Shown piece after piece: positions 24,362 to 32,825 of a DNA stretch of 64,000 nucleotides. Each line of letters opens with the position of its first letter. Within the stretch, counting starts at the first letter, position 1. Origin of the DNA: Saprospiraceae bacterium (lineage in GTDB: Bacteria; Bacteroidota; Bacteroidia; Chitinophagales; Saprospiraceae). A program made the translations under genes and the position numbers. The stretch spans positions 1-64,000 of the forward strand of contig JAEUUV010000160.1 of NCBI GenBank assembly GCA_016787285.1. Reading direction: 5' to 3'. The notes beneath the pieces are model-generated. The model saw only the letters and a list, made by a program, of their open reading frames with translations. It did not search any database and was not told the origin of the DNA.

Positions 24362-25074
24362 CCAACATCCGCTGTTTTATCGTAGACGACGAGCCGATCG
24401 CCGTCGGGATTATTGACAACTACCTGCAACGTCTGGAAGGTTTTCAGGTGGAGGGAACGTTCACGAACCCGATCAAGGCGTTCGAGGCCTTGCAACAAAC
24501 GCGGGTAGACCTGCTATTCCTCGACATTCAGATGCCGGAACTCACCGGGCTGGAACTGTTGAGCACCCTGCGGCACCGTCCGGACGTGGTGTTCACCACC
24601 GCCTACCGCGATTTTGCACCGGAAGGTTTCGACCTCGATGCGGTGGACTACCTGCTCAAGCCCGTTTCGTTCGAGCGTTTTCTGAAAGCGATAGACAAAT
24701 TCCGCGCCCGCATGCCCCGCAACCGGATGGAATCCACCCTGCAAGTTGCCGATGCCGAAACCGGCGGCGGGCATCTTTTCGTGCGCGCCGACCGGAAAAA
24801 CATCCGGGTCAACATGGCCGATATTTTGTACCTCGAAAGCCTGCGGGACTACGTTCGCATCGTCACCGCTGGCGGAAAAATCACTACCAAGGAAACCATT
24901 GCACATTTTGAAACGGTGCTTCCGGTGGGTCAATTTTTGCGTGTACACCGCTCCTACATCGTGGCCAAAGACAAAATAACGGCCCTTTCTGCCGACGGCC
25001 TGGAGGTCGGTAAACACCTCATCCCGGTGGGGCGGATGTACAAACTGATGGTGGAGAAAGCAGTGTTGGGGTGA
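24358..25074 (+). CDS. LytTR-family response regulator
   Basis: A 238-residue regulator. The receiver domain (1-120) has the acidic pocket VDDEP, phosphoacceptor Asp56 in LLFLDIQMP, Thr in FTTAY and Lys in YLLKPVSF. The C-terminal LytTR DNA-binding domain (about 140-238) shows the typical LFVRADRKNIRVNMADILYLESLRDYVRI and FLRVHRSYIV blocks. It overlaps the LytS-type kinase by four bases and is presumably activated by it. The targets are not evident in the window. Confidence 0.95.
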   Translation: MTNIRCFIVDDEPIAVGIIDNYLQRLEGFQVEGTFTNPIKAFEALQQTRVDLLFLDIQMPELTGLELLSTLRHRPDVVFTTAYRDFAPEGFDLDAVDYLLKPVSFERFLKAIDKFRARMPRNRMESTLQVADAETGGGHLFVRADRKNIRVNMADILYLESLRDYVRIVTAGGKITTKETIAHFETVLPVGQFLRVHRSYIVAKDKITALSADGLEVGKHLIPVGRMYKLMVEKAVLG

Positions 25075-25152
25075 AGGGGTTTCGGGTTTGAGAGTTTCGG
25101 GTTTAAGGGTTTCGCTTGCGGCTTCTACCGTTCAACAACGGGATGCCTTTGT

Positions 25153-25230
25153 CATTTCGAGCGCATCGAGAAATCTGTACAAAAGGCACTTCGAGACAGG
25201 CGTATCAGATTTTTCGCTGCGCTCGAAATG
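25153..25230. repeat. 25-bp imperfect inverted repeat (CATTTCGAGCGC family)
   Basis: Bases 25153-25177 and 25206-25230 are complementary at about 22 of 25 positions. The word CATTTCGAGCGCAGCGA resembles intergenic repeats common in Bacteroidota genomes. It lies in the 493-bp spacer 25075-25567, which begins with GGTTTCGGGTTT words after the LytTR stop. No convincing gene was found in the spacer. Confidence 0.65.
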
Positions 25231-25373
25231 CTACGTATTTGGTTTCGGCACGCACATTTGATGTCACCGAAAAGTTTCTGGGAAAGGCCGTAAACTTGCC
25301 GGAAGAAAATCCCCAATATGCTCGTACGTGCGTTCGGAATATTCAGCGTGTTTTTTTGAGGGCACAAAGAATG

Positions 25374-25512
25374 GATTACATGAATGCAGATTACATGATT
25401 TTAGATTTTTGAAGTGCGTGGCGTTGACCGCTTTGCATCTGGCAAAACTAGGGTGGTGTATGCTGCGGGTACTTCAAAAATCTAAAATCATGTAATCTGC
25501 ATTCATGTAATC
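25374..25512. repeat. Perfect 42-bp inverted repeat
   Basis: Bases 25374-25415 (starting GATTACATGAATGCAGATT) are exactly complementary to 25471-25512, separated by 55 bases. It lies upstream of the M48 protease gene. CTCATCRCTCAT words at 25536-25554 then precede its start in the before-start orientation. Confidence 0.85.
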
Positions 25513-25567
25513 AAAGGACAAATCAAGGGGAAAACTCATCGCTCATCACTCATCGCTAACATTATCT

Positions 25568-26395
25568 ATGTTCGGAAACAACCGCGGAGGCGCGTCCTCC
25601 AAACTGCTCATCGCCCTCGTGCTGGCCGGTTTTGCGCTTGGCAAATACTACTGCAACAGTTCGTACAACGACATCACCGGCGAAAAACAGCATCTTAGCC
25701 TGTCGCCCGATCAGGAAATTGCCATGGGGCTTCAAAGTGCCCCGCAGATGATTGCCGAAATGGGAGGTGCTGTGGAGGGAACCGCATACGATGCGTTGGT
25801 GGATCGGGTTGGGCGTGCTCTGGTGGAAAAATCCGATGCTGCGAAAACGGCCTACCGCGGGCGTTTTCAATTTCACTTGCTGAACGATCAGCGCACGATT
25901 AATGCGTTTGCCCTGCCCGGCGGGCAAATTTTTATCACAGCCGCTTTGTTGGCCCGCTTGTCCACCGACGGCAAGTCCATCAATGAAGACATGCTTGCCG
26001 GTGTGCTTGGCCACGAGATCGGGCATGTGGTGGCCCGGCACAGTGCCGAGAAACTGGCCCAGATGGAACTGGCTCAGGGCCTCACCGGCGCCGTGAGCAT
26101 GGCCACCTACGATCCCGGCAGCCCCAGCAGCGGGGCGTACATCGCCCAGATGGTGTCCAACATGATGCAACTCAAATACGGCCGCGATCAGGAACTGCAA
26201 AGCGACGACCTCGGCGTGCGATTCATGCTGCAGGCCGGTTACGACCCGGAACAATTGATCCATGTCATGGAAGTGCTCAAACAAGCCGCCGGCCCCAACC
26301 GTACGCCGGAGTTTCAGAGCACACACCCCGATCCGGAAAACCGCAAGGAGCATATTCAGGAGGCCATCCGGAAGTATCGGGGAGGAGCGCAGTAA
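25568..26395 (+). CDS. M48-family zinc metalloprotease
   Basis: A 275-residue protein with an N-terminal hydrophobic segment (about 12-26) acting as signal anchor. The zinc site is H149-E-I-G-H153 (LAGVLGHEIGHVVARHSAEK), with the third ligand probably Glu209 in RDQELQSDDLGV. NAFALPGGQIFI before the active site is the typical M48 strand. The catalytic core resembles BepA/YfgC and LoiP-type periplasmic M48 enzymes involved in envelope protein quality control, but no TPR domain is present. It is flanked by near-identical 19-20 base direct repeats at 25304 and 26415. Confidence 0.93.
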   Translation: MFGNNRGGASSKLLIALVLAGFALGKYYCNSSYNDITGEKQHLSLSPDQEIAMGLQSAPQMIAEMGGAVEGTAYDALVDRVGRALVEKSDAAKTAYRGRFQFHLLNDQRTINAFALPGGQIFITAALLARLSTDGKSINEDMLAGVLGHEIGHVVARHSAEKLAQMELAQGLTGAVSMATYDPGSPSSGAYIAQMVSNMMQLKYGRDQELQSDDLGVRFMLQAGYDPEQLIHVMEVLKQAAGPNRTPEFQSTHPDPENRKEHIQEAIRKYRGGAQ

Positions 26396-26602
26396 ACGGG
26401 GATATTGTGCTGGCAGAAAATCCCAATATGCTCTGAAAATAATTGGACATTTGCCGTCCGAAGAAGGCTCTTATACCCTGAAGCCAACCGTTCCCGCCAT
26501 CGTCTCCAGTCTCAAACTATTCGTTAACCGGTTGGCCGGGCAAACGATATGCTTCTGCAAACCGTTTTTCGCCCGGACCAAGCCAAAGGCCATACCTATA
26601 CT

Positions 26603-29600
26603 ATGTTTGAACTTCGACCTGCAATTCTGAACTGGAGCATTGCACTGTTTTTGGCTATTCCGGCCACACTTTTTGCCCAAACCCCCACCGAAATCTGCAA
26701 CAACGGCCTCGACGACGACGGTGACGGCCTCATTGACTGCTACGATCAGGACTGCACCTGCACCGGGCAGTGCGACGATTTCTACTATACCACCTGCAAC
26801 GCCGACTGCTTTTTCCTGCCCACCTGCGACTCCATCAGCCTCGGTATCCAGTGGATCGGCGACGCGGAAACCGGCACCTACTCCGTGCTTGTGGCCGGCG
26901 ACATGGACCGCGACGGCATCCCGGAAGTAGTGACGTACAACACGGAAAGCACGGAACTATACATTATTGACGGCGCTACCGGTCAAACCAAATTCGTCAT
27001 CATCAGCCCCTCGGCTATGGCCGGCGGTACCGCCCCTGCCATGGCCGACCTTGACAACGACGGTTTCGGCGAGTTTGTCATCGTGGCCAATGACCGCCGC
27101 ATTCGCTGCTACGGCCATACGGGATTGCTGAAATGGACCAGCCCCGGCCTCGTGGGTTACGGCGACCGCGCGCGTTTTGCCGTGCCCAATATTGCCGACT
27201 TCGACCACGACGGCCAGCCGGAAATCAACATCGGCAACCAGGTGTTCAGCGGCCAAACGGGCGCTCTGCTCGCCGAGGCCGGGCCGGGCGCGTCGGCGGG
27301 CGAGCATCCGGCACGGGTTGCCAAAAACTTTTCCTTCGCTTCGCCGGTAGCGATGGACGTGCTGCCCGACGCATTTTGTCCCGACTGCGCCGGGCTGGAA
27401 ATCGTGGCCGGCAATCAAGTGTTATCCGTGAACCTGACGACCGGCGTAACCACGCCCGTGGTTACTGCTCCGGCAGCCTACTCCGACGGCTTCACCAGCA
27501 TCGCCGATTTCGATCGCGACGGCGACCTCGACGCGTTGGTGCAGGGCTGGAAAAACGGCGTCAACACGGTGTACTGCTGGGATATACAGACGACGGCGGT
27601 GCTCCGGGAATTTCAATTGCCCACCAACTGGAGCGACGGCGCATCGCGGGTGAATATTGCCGACCTGACCGGCGACGGCACGCTGGAAATCAGTTTCGTG
27701 GAATTTCCGAAACTCTACGCCCTGAACAATGACTTTTCCCTGCTTTGGGAATTGTTCGCCATTGATCCCTCGTCCATCACCTGCTCCAGCGTATACGATT
27801 TTTGCGGCGATGGCTCCTCGGACGTGATATACCGCGGCGTGGATTTTCTGATGGTCATCGAAGGCGCCACGGGCCAGGTAAAGTGGCAGGACAACTGCCT
27901 TTCGGCCACACATATCGAAAACCCGCTGGTGCTGGACGTGGACGGCGACGGACAAACCGAGATCGTGATCCAATGCGGCCAAAACGGGCAAGTGTTCAGC
28001 GGCACGGTGGTCGCTTACGAAGCGGTGGGCTTGCCGGGTATTTCGTCGCGCAGGGTGTGGAATCAGCACGCCTATTTTAATACGAATATCAACGAAGACC
28101 TCAGTGTGCCGCGCATCCAGCAGAACACGCACATCGTAGGCGACAGCGTGCGCATGAACAGTTTTCTCAACCAGTTTTTCAATCCGACCTTCCCGGCGCC
28201 GGACGGGGAGGTGTCGGCGCCGTCGCTCGTCTGTATCGGCGATTCGCTCGAAATCAGCCTCACGATTTGCAACCCCGGCGATAACAAACTACCCCTGCAA
28301 ACCCCGGTATCGGCCTACCGCGGAAACCCCCAAACTACCCCCGCGCTTTGGGTAGGCGCTGCACCGCTGGGTTTCGACCTGTTGCCCGACAGTTGCCGTA
28401 CGCTCACGTTCCGAATCCCGCGCGTAGCCAACGATTCGTTGTTCCTTGTGCTCAACGACGACCACTCCCGGCCCACGCCGTTCGATCTCCAGCAGGATTT
28501 CCCGGTGACGACCATCGGGGAGTGTGCGTTTGCCAACAACATCACCGCCCTGTATTTTCCCTACAACCCGGCTACGCTGAACCTCGGCCCGGACTCGCTG
28601 CTGTGTGACAACTCCACGCTGCTGCTGAACGCCGGCGGTACCGATCTGGTCGCCTGGAACTGGCAGGACAATTCCTCCGGCTCTACCTTTCTCGTGCCCG
28701 ATGCTGGCACGTATGCCGTGACGGTAACCGACGTGTGCGGTATCACACAGACGGACACCCGCGTGATCGGCATTGACAGCAGCACGGTGCTCCTGCTTGG
28801 CCCCGACCACGTGATTTGTCAGGGAGAAACGGTGGCTTTGGGGCAGGCCGGTTTCGACATTTACACCTGGCAACCCGCGCCGGCGGTGAATTGTGCGACT
28901 TGCCCGAGCGTGAACGCCGGCCCCGGCGCCTCAGGTTTTGTGACGCTCACGGCCGGGCTGGCGAACGGCTGCTACAGCATTGATTCGGTGTATTTTACGG
29001 TGTACGACACCTTCAATTACCGGATAGACACCGTGATCTGCTATGGCCGCGAGGTGGACTGGTTTGGTACGATCATCCCGCCCGACCAGAGCCGGACGTT
29101 TGGTTTGCAAACCGTGCATGGCTGCGATTCCATCGTGGAAGTGCGCGTGATCGGCACTACGGTGGGCACGTATCTGATTTCGGTGGACACGGCGGTCTGC
29201 CTCGGGGAAACCTTGCCGTATAACGGGCAAACCCTGCTGCCGGGCGACGAGCGTACGTTTTTCCTCTCGGCCATTACCGGCTGCGATTCCACGGTTTTTG
29301 TGAAAGTAATACCCAAGGATACTTTTGCCACGGCGGAAAACATCGTGCTCTGCGCGGGCGAAACGACACCGATCTTCGGGCAGCCGCAGGGCGTGTCGGG
29401 TACCTATCGCATGACCTTTACCGCTCGCAACGGCTGCGACTCCACACACACGGTGCAACTGACCGTGTTGCCGCCGATTCAACTCAGCATTGACGCTACA
29501 CCGACCTGCCTGAACGAATCCGACGGCGTACTCGCGGCCTCGGCCGGCGGTGGCGTACCGCCGTTTTCATACCTCTGGAGCGTGCCCGGGCCAAATGCAC

Positions 29601-30466
29601 CGGTCTTGCCTAACCTGCCTGCCGGAAACTTTTCGCTGACGGTGACCGATGCGGCGGATTGTACCAAAACCGCATCGGCGACGGTGCCCAATTTCCCACC
29701 CATTTTGTTCGACCTTGCCGCCGACTCGGTGCGGTGTTTTGGCGAACAAAACGGGTCGGTGCTGATCGAAAGTCCCAACCCGGACGTGATTTTCAGCCTT
29801 GACGGGCAGGTGTTTTTTCAGCAGACGGTGTTCGACAGTTTGCCTGCCGGCGGCTACACGGTGTTTGCGCAGGATGTGCATGGCTGCATCGAAACACAAA
29901 CCGTGCAGGTGTACGAACCGCCGGCGGTGGAGGTGACCCTGCCGCCCGACGCTTCGATTTTGCTCGGTGAGTCGGTGCCGATTACCATATTTTTGACCAT
30001 ACCCGCCGATCAGTTGCAGTTTTCGTGGCAGGACTCGTCGTACCTGAGTTGTGCCAATTGCCCCGATCCTGTTGCCACGCCCCTGAACAACATCCGCTAT
30101 GTGCTGACCGTGAGCAACAGCGCCGGCTGTACCGATACCGACGATATGGCCATAGAGGTGGACAAGCGTCTGCTGCTGTACGTGCCGAACGCCATCGCGC
30201 CCGATGCGCAGTACGACCTGAACAGCCGCTTTACGCTCAGTTACGGCCCCTCGGTGCAAACGATCCGGCGCCTGCAAATCTTCGATCGTTGGGGAAATCT
30301 GGTGCATGAAATCCGGGACGCCCTGCCGGACGACAACTCCCGCGCCTGGAACGGACGCTGGAAAGGCAAACCGGTGCCTCCGGGCGTGTACGTGTGGACG
30401 CTCGAACTGCAAATTGTGGATGGCCGGGTGGAAACGCTCGGGGGGCAGGTGACGGTGGTGCGTTAA
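26603..30466 (+). CDS. Giant surface protein: FG-GAP propeller, SprB repeats, T9SS type B (CHU_C) ending
   Basis: A 1287-residue protein; the ATG at 26603 begins a signal peptide (MFELRPAILNWSIALFLAIPATLFAQ). A Cys/Asp-rich EF-hand-like segment (CNNGLDDDGDGLIDCYDQDC) comes first. At least six FG-GAP/VCBS calcium-binding repeats follow (DMDRDGIPEVV, DLDNDGFGEFV, DFDHDGQPEIN, DFDRDGDLDAL, LTGDGTLEIS, DVDGDGQTEIV), forming an integrin-like propeller. Later come repeated Cys-rich modules (CYGREVDWFG, CLGETLPYNG, CAGETTPIFG) and SprB-type repeats (PTCLNESDGVLAASAGGGVPPFS). The last about 90 residues (NAIAPDAQYDLN to GGQVTVVR) are the gliding-associated type B sorting domain. It is probably a calcium-stabilised adhesin; the ligand is unknown. 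Confidence 0.9.
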   Translation: MFELRPAILNWSIALFLAIPATLFAQTPTEICNNGLDDDGDGLIDCYDQDCTCTGQCDDFYYTTCNADCFFLPTCDSISLGIQWIGDAETGTYSVLVAGDMDRDGIPEVVTYNTESTELYIIDGATGQTKFVIISPSAMAGGTAPAMADLDNDGFGEFVIVANDRRIRCYGHTGLLKWTSPGLVGYGDRARFAVPNIADFDHDGQPEINIGNQVFSGQTGALLAEAGPGASAGEHPARVAKNFSFASPVAMDVLPDAFCPDCAGLEIVAGNQVLSVNLTTGVTTPVVTAPAAYSDGFTSIADFDRDGDLDALVQGWKNGVNTVYCWDIQTTAVLREFQLPTNWSDGASRVNIADLTGDGTLEISFVEFPKLYALNNDFSLLWELFAIDPSSITCSSVYDFCGDGSSDVIYRGVDFLMVIEGATGQVKWQDNCLSATHIENPLVLDVDGDGQTEIVIQCGQNGQVFSGTVVAYEAVGLPGISSRRVWNQHAYFNTNINEDLSVPRIQQNTHIVGDSVRMNSFLNQFFNPTFPAPDGEVSAPSLVCIGDSLEISLTICNPGDNKLPLQTPVSAYRGNPQTTPALWVGAAPLGFDLLPDSCRTLTFRIPRVANDSLFLVLNDDHSRPTPFDLQQDFPVTTIGECAFANNITALYFPYNPATLNLGPDSLLCDNSTLLLNAGGTDLVAWNWQDNSSGSTFLVPDAGTYAVTVTDVCGITQTDTRVIGIDSSTVLLLGPDHVICQGETVALGQAGFDIYTWQPAPAVNCATCPSVNAGPGASGFVTLTAGLANGCYSIDSVYFTVYDTFNYRIDTVICYGREVDWFGTIIPPDQSRTFGLQTVHGCDSIVEVRVIGTTVGTYLISVDTAVCLGETLPYNGQTLLPGDERTFFLSAITGCDSTVFVKVIPKDTFATAENIVLCAGETTPIFGQPQGVSGTYRMTFTARNGCDSTHTVQLTVLPPIQLSIDATPTCLNESDGVLAASAGGGVPPFSYLWSVPGPNAPVLPNLPAGNFSLTVTDAADCTKTASATVPNFPPILFDLAADSVRCFGEQNGSVLIESPNPDVIFSLDGQVFFQQTVFDSLPAGGYTVFAQDVHGCIETQTVQVYEPPAVEVTLPPDASILLGESVPITIFLTIPADQLQFSWQDSSYLSCANCPDPVATPLNNIRYVLTVSNSAGCTDTDDMAIEVDKRLLLYVPNAIAPDAQYDLNSRFTLSYGPSVQTIRRLQIFDRWGNLVHEIRDALPDDNSRAWNGRWKGKPVPPGVYVWTLELQIVDGRVETLGGQVTVVR

Positions 30467-30554
30467 TCTTCGCTTTGTCACCTCGTAGAGGCCCGTCCGC
30501 TCTACGTTTGTCCAACCCCTCGTAGATCGGACGGTTCCCTTCAGGATTTTGGCC

Positions 30555-30645
30555 GCTGTTGGCGGGACGCCAACAGCACATACGGGCTCTGGTGCCAACG
30601 TTGAACATGGAGTTCCACCGTTGCTGTTGGCGGGACGCCAACAGC
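30555..30645. repeat. Two identical 23-bp hairpin units
   Basis: The same 23-base near-palindrome (GCTGTTGGCGGGACGCCAAC plus AGC) occurs at 30555-30577 and 30623-30645. They lie in the spacer between the giant surface protein and mraZ. Upstream CTCGTAGA words at about 30482 and 30522 are a further loose repeat. Confidence 0.75.
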
Positions 30646-30666
30646 GGCAGAAATTGCGAAGTACGA

Positions 30667-30709
30667 ATGGCCGCTGTCGGTGTAAAAACCGGCAGCGGCC
30701 ATTTCTTTT
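30667..30709 (+). terminator. Probable rho-independent terminator
   Basis: ATGGCCGCTGTCGG (30667-30680) pairs with CCGGCAGCGGCCAT (30689-30702) through one G-U pair, followed by TTCTTTT. It is 200 bp after the surface protein gene and isolates it from the dcw cluster. Confidence 0.7.
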
Positions 30710-30855
30710 CCCACATATTCCCACGGTTCGGTTCTCTGGTTGCTTGCCGGTATCCGTTTTGGTTTTTCTCGAATTCGCTTTGTGCAATAAAAATTGATCT
30801 CATCGCTTAAAATCGGCGACTTTGAATCTTTTTTTGTGAAAAACTTCAACCCGCT

Positions 30856-30870
30856 CCCACTTTTTGACAC
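30856..30870 (-). promoter_or_regulatory. Possible second MraZ box pair, opposite orientation
   Basis: The minus strand reads GTGTC-AAAAA-GTGGG here, the same unit and 5-base spacer as the array at 30943, but facing the other way about 75 bp upstream. This is weaker than the direct array because it has only two units. Confidence 0.4.
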
Positions 30871-30942
30871 GATAATAAAAAATTGAAAATCAGTGCTTTG
30901 TTTTTATAATCAAAAAAATTTTCTCCAACTCCAGAAAAAAAA

Positions 30943-30967
30943 GTGTCAGTTTGTGGTAAAATGTGGG
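30943..30967 (+). promoter_or_regulatory. MraZ-type operator: three 10-bp-spaced boxes
   Basis: GTGTC (30943), GTGGT (30953) and GTGGG (30963) are separated by exactly five bases each, giving a 10-bp period on one DNA face. Characterised MraZ proteins bind direct TGGG- or AAAGTG-like repeats with this spacing in front of mraZ. The array sits 10 bp upstream of the -7 element, over the expected -33 region, so binding would be expected to block transcription (autorepression of dcw). Confidence 0.7.
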
Positions 30968-30976
30968 AGATTGAGC

Positions 30977-30984
30977 TACATTTG
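30977..30984 (+). promoter_or_regulatory. dcw cluster promoter, -7 element (TACATTTG)
   Basis: An exact TAnnTTTG match directly downstream of the MraZ-type boxes. TTTG at 30950-30953 could be the -33 element and would overlap the boxes. Transcription would start near 30990, about 60 bp before the GTG start of mraZ. Confidence 0.65.
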
Positions 30985-31050
30985 TGGCGTGAACAATGGG
31001 TCGAAAGTGCTCATTGGCGAAATTGATTGTTCAGTAGTCCCTCTCTCAGC

Positions 31051-31533
31051 GTGAAACTCATCGGTGAATATCCGGTAGCCATTGACAACAAAGGCCGGCT
31101 GCGTCTTCCGACCGCCTTGTTGCGCCAACTCGGCGAAGCCTCTCCCGAAGCGGGGGGCTATGAGTTTGTGCTGAACCGCGGCTTCGAGAAGTGTCTTACC
31201 TTGTATCCGAAGCCTGTTTGGGAGGAGATTTCAACCAAACTAAATCGTCTCAACCGCTTTAATGATCGCAATCGGATGTTCGTCCGCTCCTTTTACCTCG
31301 GCGCCACGCCGCTGGTAACCGACAGCGCCGACCGTATCCTGTTGCAAAAACCTTTGATGGACTATGCGGGCCTGAACGCGGAAGCCATCCTGATCGCCAT
31401 GGACGACCGCATCGAAATTTGGTCGCCCGAGAATTACGAAGCCATGATGTCCCTCGATCCCAACCAATTCGCCGATCTGGCCAACGATGTCATGGGCGGC
31501 GGTGAGGATGGGGTAGGGGACCTTGAAAATTGA
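31051..31533 (+). CDS. mraZ: Transcriptional regulator MraZ
   Basis: A SpoVT/AbrB-like DNA-binding protein that heads the division and cell wall cluster and represses it in species where it has been studied. Each of the two AbrB-like halves carries the signature: DNKGRLRLPTALL near the start and DSADRILLQKPLMDYAGL in the second half. The GTG at 31051 gives 160 residues and puts DNKGR at about residue 12, as in other MraZ proteins. A TTG at 31027 directly after an in-frame stop would add eight residues and cannot be excluded. MraZ-box-like repeats and a promoter lie just upstream. rsmH starts 3 bp downstream. Confidence 0.92.
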   Translation: MKLIGEYPVAIDNKGRLRLPTALLRQLGEASPEAGGYEFVLNRGFEKCLTLYPKPVWEEISTKLNRLNRFNDRNRMFVRSFYLGATPLVTDSADRILLQKPLMDYAGLNAEAILIAMDDRIEIWSPENYEAMMSLDPNQFADLANDVMGGGEDGVGDLEN

Positions 31534-31536
31534 GTT

Positions 31537-32454
31537 ATGTACCATGCGCCTGTCCTTCTGTCCGAGTCGCTTGAAGCGCTGCAAATCCGCCCCGACGGGG
31601 CGTATGTGGACGCGACGTTTGGCGGAGGCGGGCACGCAGCCCCGATACTAAACCGGCTGGGCGACAACGGTCGCCTCTATGCTTTTGACCAGGATGAGGA
31701 TGCGCAGGCAAATGCCGCGAAGGCGCCTTTTTCGGAACATCCCGGTTTCGTATTCATTCGCTCGAACTTCCGGTTTTTGAAAAGGCAGTTGCGTGCGGCG
31801 GGTGCGAGGCCCGGTTCGGTGCAGGGGATACTGGCCGATCTCGGGGTGAGCAGCCACCAGTTGGATACCCCCGAGCGCGGGTTCAGTTACCGCTTTTCGG
31901 CCGATCTGGACATGCGTATGAACCCCGACGACGAGCGCAGCGCAGCAGATGTGCTGAACACCTACACGCAGGACGATCTGCAGCGAGTGTTCGGTAACTA
32001 CGGCGAAGTGCGCAACGCCCGGACACTGGCCCAGGCTTGTGTGCAGCAACGCGAGCGAAGCCCGTTTCGCACTACCGGTGACTTAGTGGCGTTGTGCGAA
32101 AAAATGGTCATGGGCGAGCGCTGGCGCTACCTCTCGCAGGTGTTTCAGGCCCTGCGCATGGAAGTGAACGACGAAACCGGGGCTTTGCAGGACTTCCTGA
32201 AAGATGCCACGGAAATGCTTGCAACCGGTGGCCGGCTGGTAGTCATCACCTACCACTCCATCGAAGACCGGATCGTTAAAAACTGGTTGAAGGCCGGCAA
32301 CTTCGAGGGAACCCCAAAGCAGGATTTTTATGGAAACATCGAGCGCCCCTTCCTCCTCATCACCAAAAAACCCATCGAACCCCAAGCCGAAGAAATCAAA
32401 GAAAACCCGAGAGCAAGAAGCGCAAAACTGCGTGTCGGGGAGAAAAAAGTTTAG
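31537..32454 (+). CDS. rsmH: 16S rRNA (cytosine-1402-N4)-methyltransferase RsmH
   Basis: Methylates N4 of C1402 in the ribosomal decoding centre, using S-adenosylmethionine. The 305-residue protein opens with MYHAPVLLSESLEAL. It carries VDATFGGGGHA (SAM-binding motif I), ADLGVSSHQLDTPERGFSYR, LDMRMNP and the terminal ITYHSIEDRIVKNW and ARSAKLRV blocks, all diagnostic for RsmH/MraW. It sits in its usual place as second gene of the dcw cluster. The region after its stop starts with GGTTTCTGG repeats in the after-stop orientation, and CTCAAAA units precede the next start. Confidence 0.97.
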   Translation: MYHAPVLLSESLEALQIRPDGAYVDATFGGGGHAAPILNRLGDNGRLYAFDQDEDAQANAAKAPFSEHPGFVFIRSNFRFLKRQLRAAGARPGSVQGILADLGVSSHQLDTPERGFSYRFSADLDMRMNPDDERSAADVLNTYTQDDLQRVFGNYGEVRNARTLAQACVQQRERSPFRTTGDLVALCEKMVMGERWRYLSQVFQALRMEVNDETGALQDFLKDATEMLATGGRLVVITYHSIEDRIVKNWLKAGNFEGTPKQDFYGNIERPFLLITKKPIEPQAEEIKENPRARSAKLRVGEKKV

Positions 32455-32456
32455 AG

Positions 32457-32509
32457 GGTTTCTGGTTAGAAGGTTTCTGCTTTTACTCAAAACTCACCAC
32501 TCAAAACTG
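32457..32509. repeat. Mixed spacer repeats (GGTTTCTGG after rsmH, CTCAAAA before ftsL)
   Basis: Two GGTTTCTG words follow the rsmH stop and ACTCAAAACTCACCACTCAAAACTG words precede the ftsL start. The two families are not complementary to each other but each keeps its gene-relative orientation. Confidence 0.7.
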
Positions 32510-32516
32510 TCGAAAC

Positions 32517-32825
32517 TTGGCAAACAAACTACTCAACGCTTTGAACATCAGTCATCATTCTACGGAATGGGTGTTCGGGAATTTTTCCTACCTGCTGTTT
32601 CTGGGCTTTCTGGCGCTGGTTTACATCGCCAACGCCCACTACGCAGAAAAAAACGTGCGGGAAATACAGCGTTTGCAAAAAGAAATCAAAGAGTTGAAGT
32701 GGCAGTATACCTCGATAAAAAGCGAGACTATGTTCAAATCCATGCAATCCCAAATAGAAACGAACCTGGAACCGGCCGGAATTCATCTGTCCGGGCGAGG
32801 GCCGAAAGTGATTAAATTCGATTGA
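32517..32825 (+). CDS. ftsL: FtsL-like cell division protein
   Basis: A 102-residue bitopic protein between rsmH and ftsI, the expected place of ftsL. One transmembrane helix (about 24-41, FSYLLFLGFLALVYIANA) is followed by a short coiled coil (EKNVREIQRLQKEIKELKWQY), the build of the divisome subunit that joins FtsB/FtsQ and activates FtsW-FtsI. The call rests on position and topology, since FtsL sequences are poorly conserved. The start is taken as the TTG at 32517 because no ATG precedes the helix at a suitable distance. The stop is supplied by nonamer repeat DNA (KFD-stop within ATTCGATTGA). Confidence 0.8.
   Translation: MANKLLNALNISHHSTEWVFGNFSYLLFLGFLALVYIANAHYAEKNVREIQRLQKEIKELKWQYTSIKSETMFKSMQSQIETNLEPAGIHLSGRGPKVIKFD

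Noticed and set aside
25116..25412. A possible 98-residue gene in the spacer before the M48 protease
   Set aside because: Most of it is inverted-repeat DNA at both ends, there is no promoter or ribosome-site context and no similarity to known domains.
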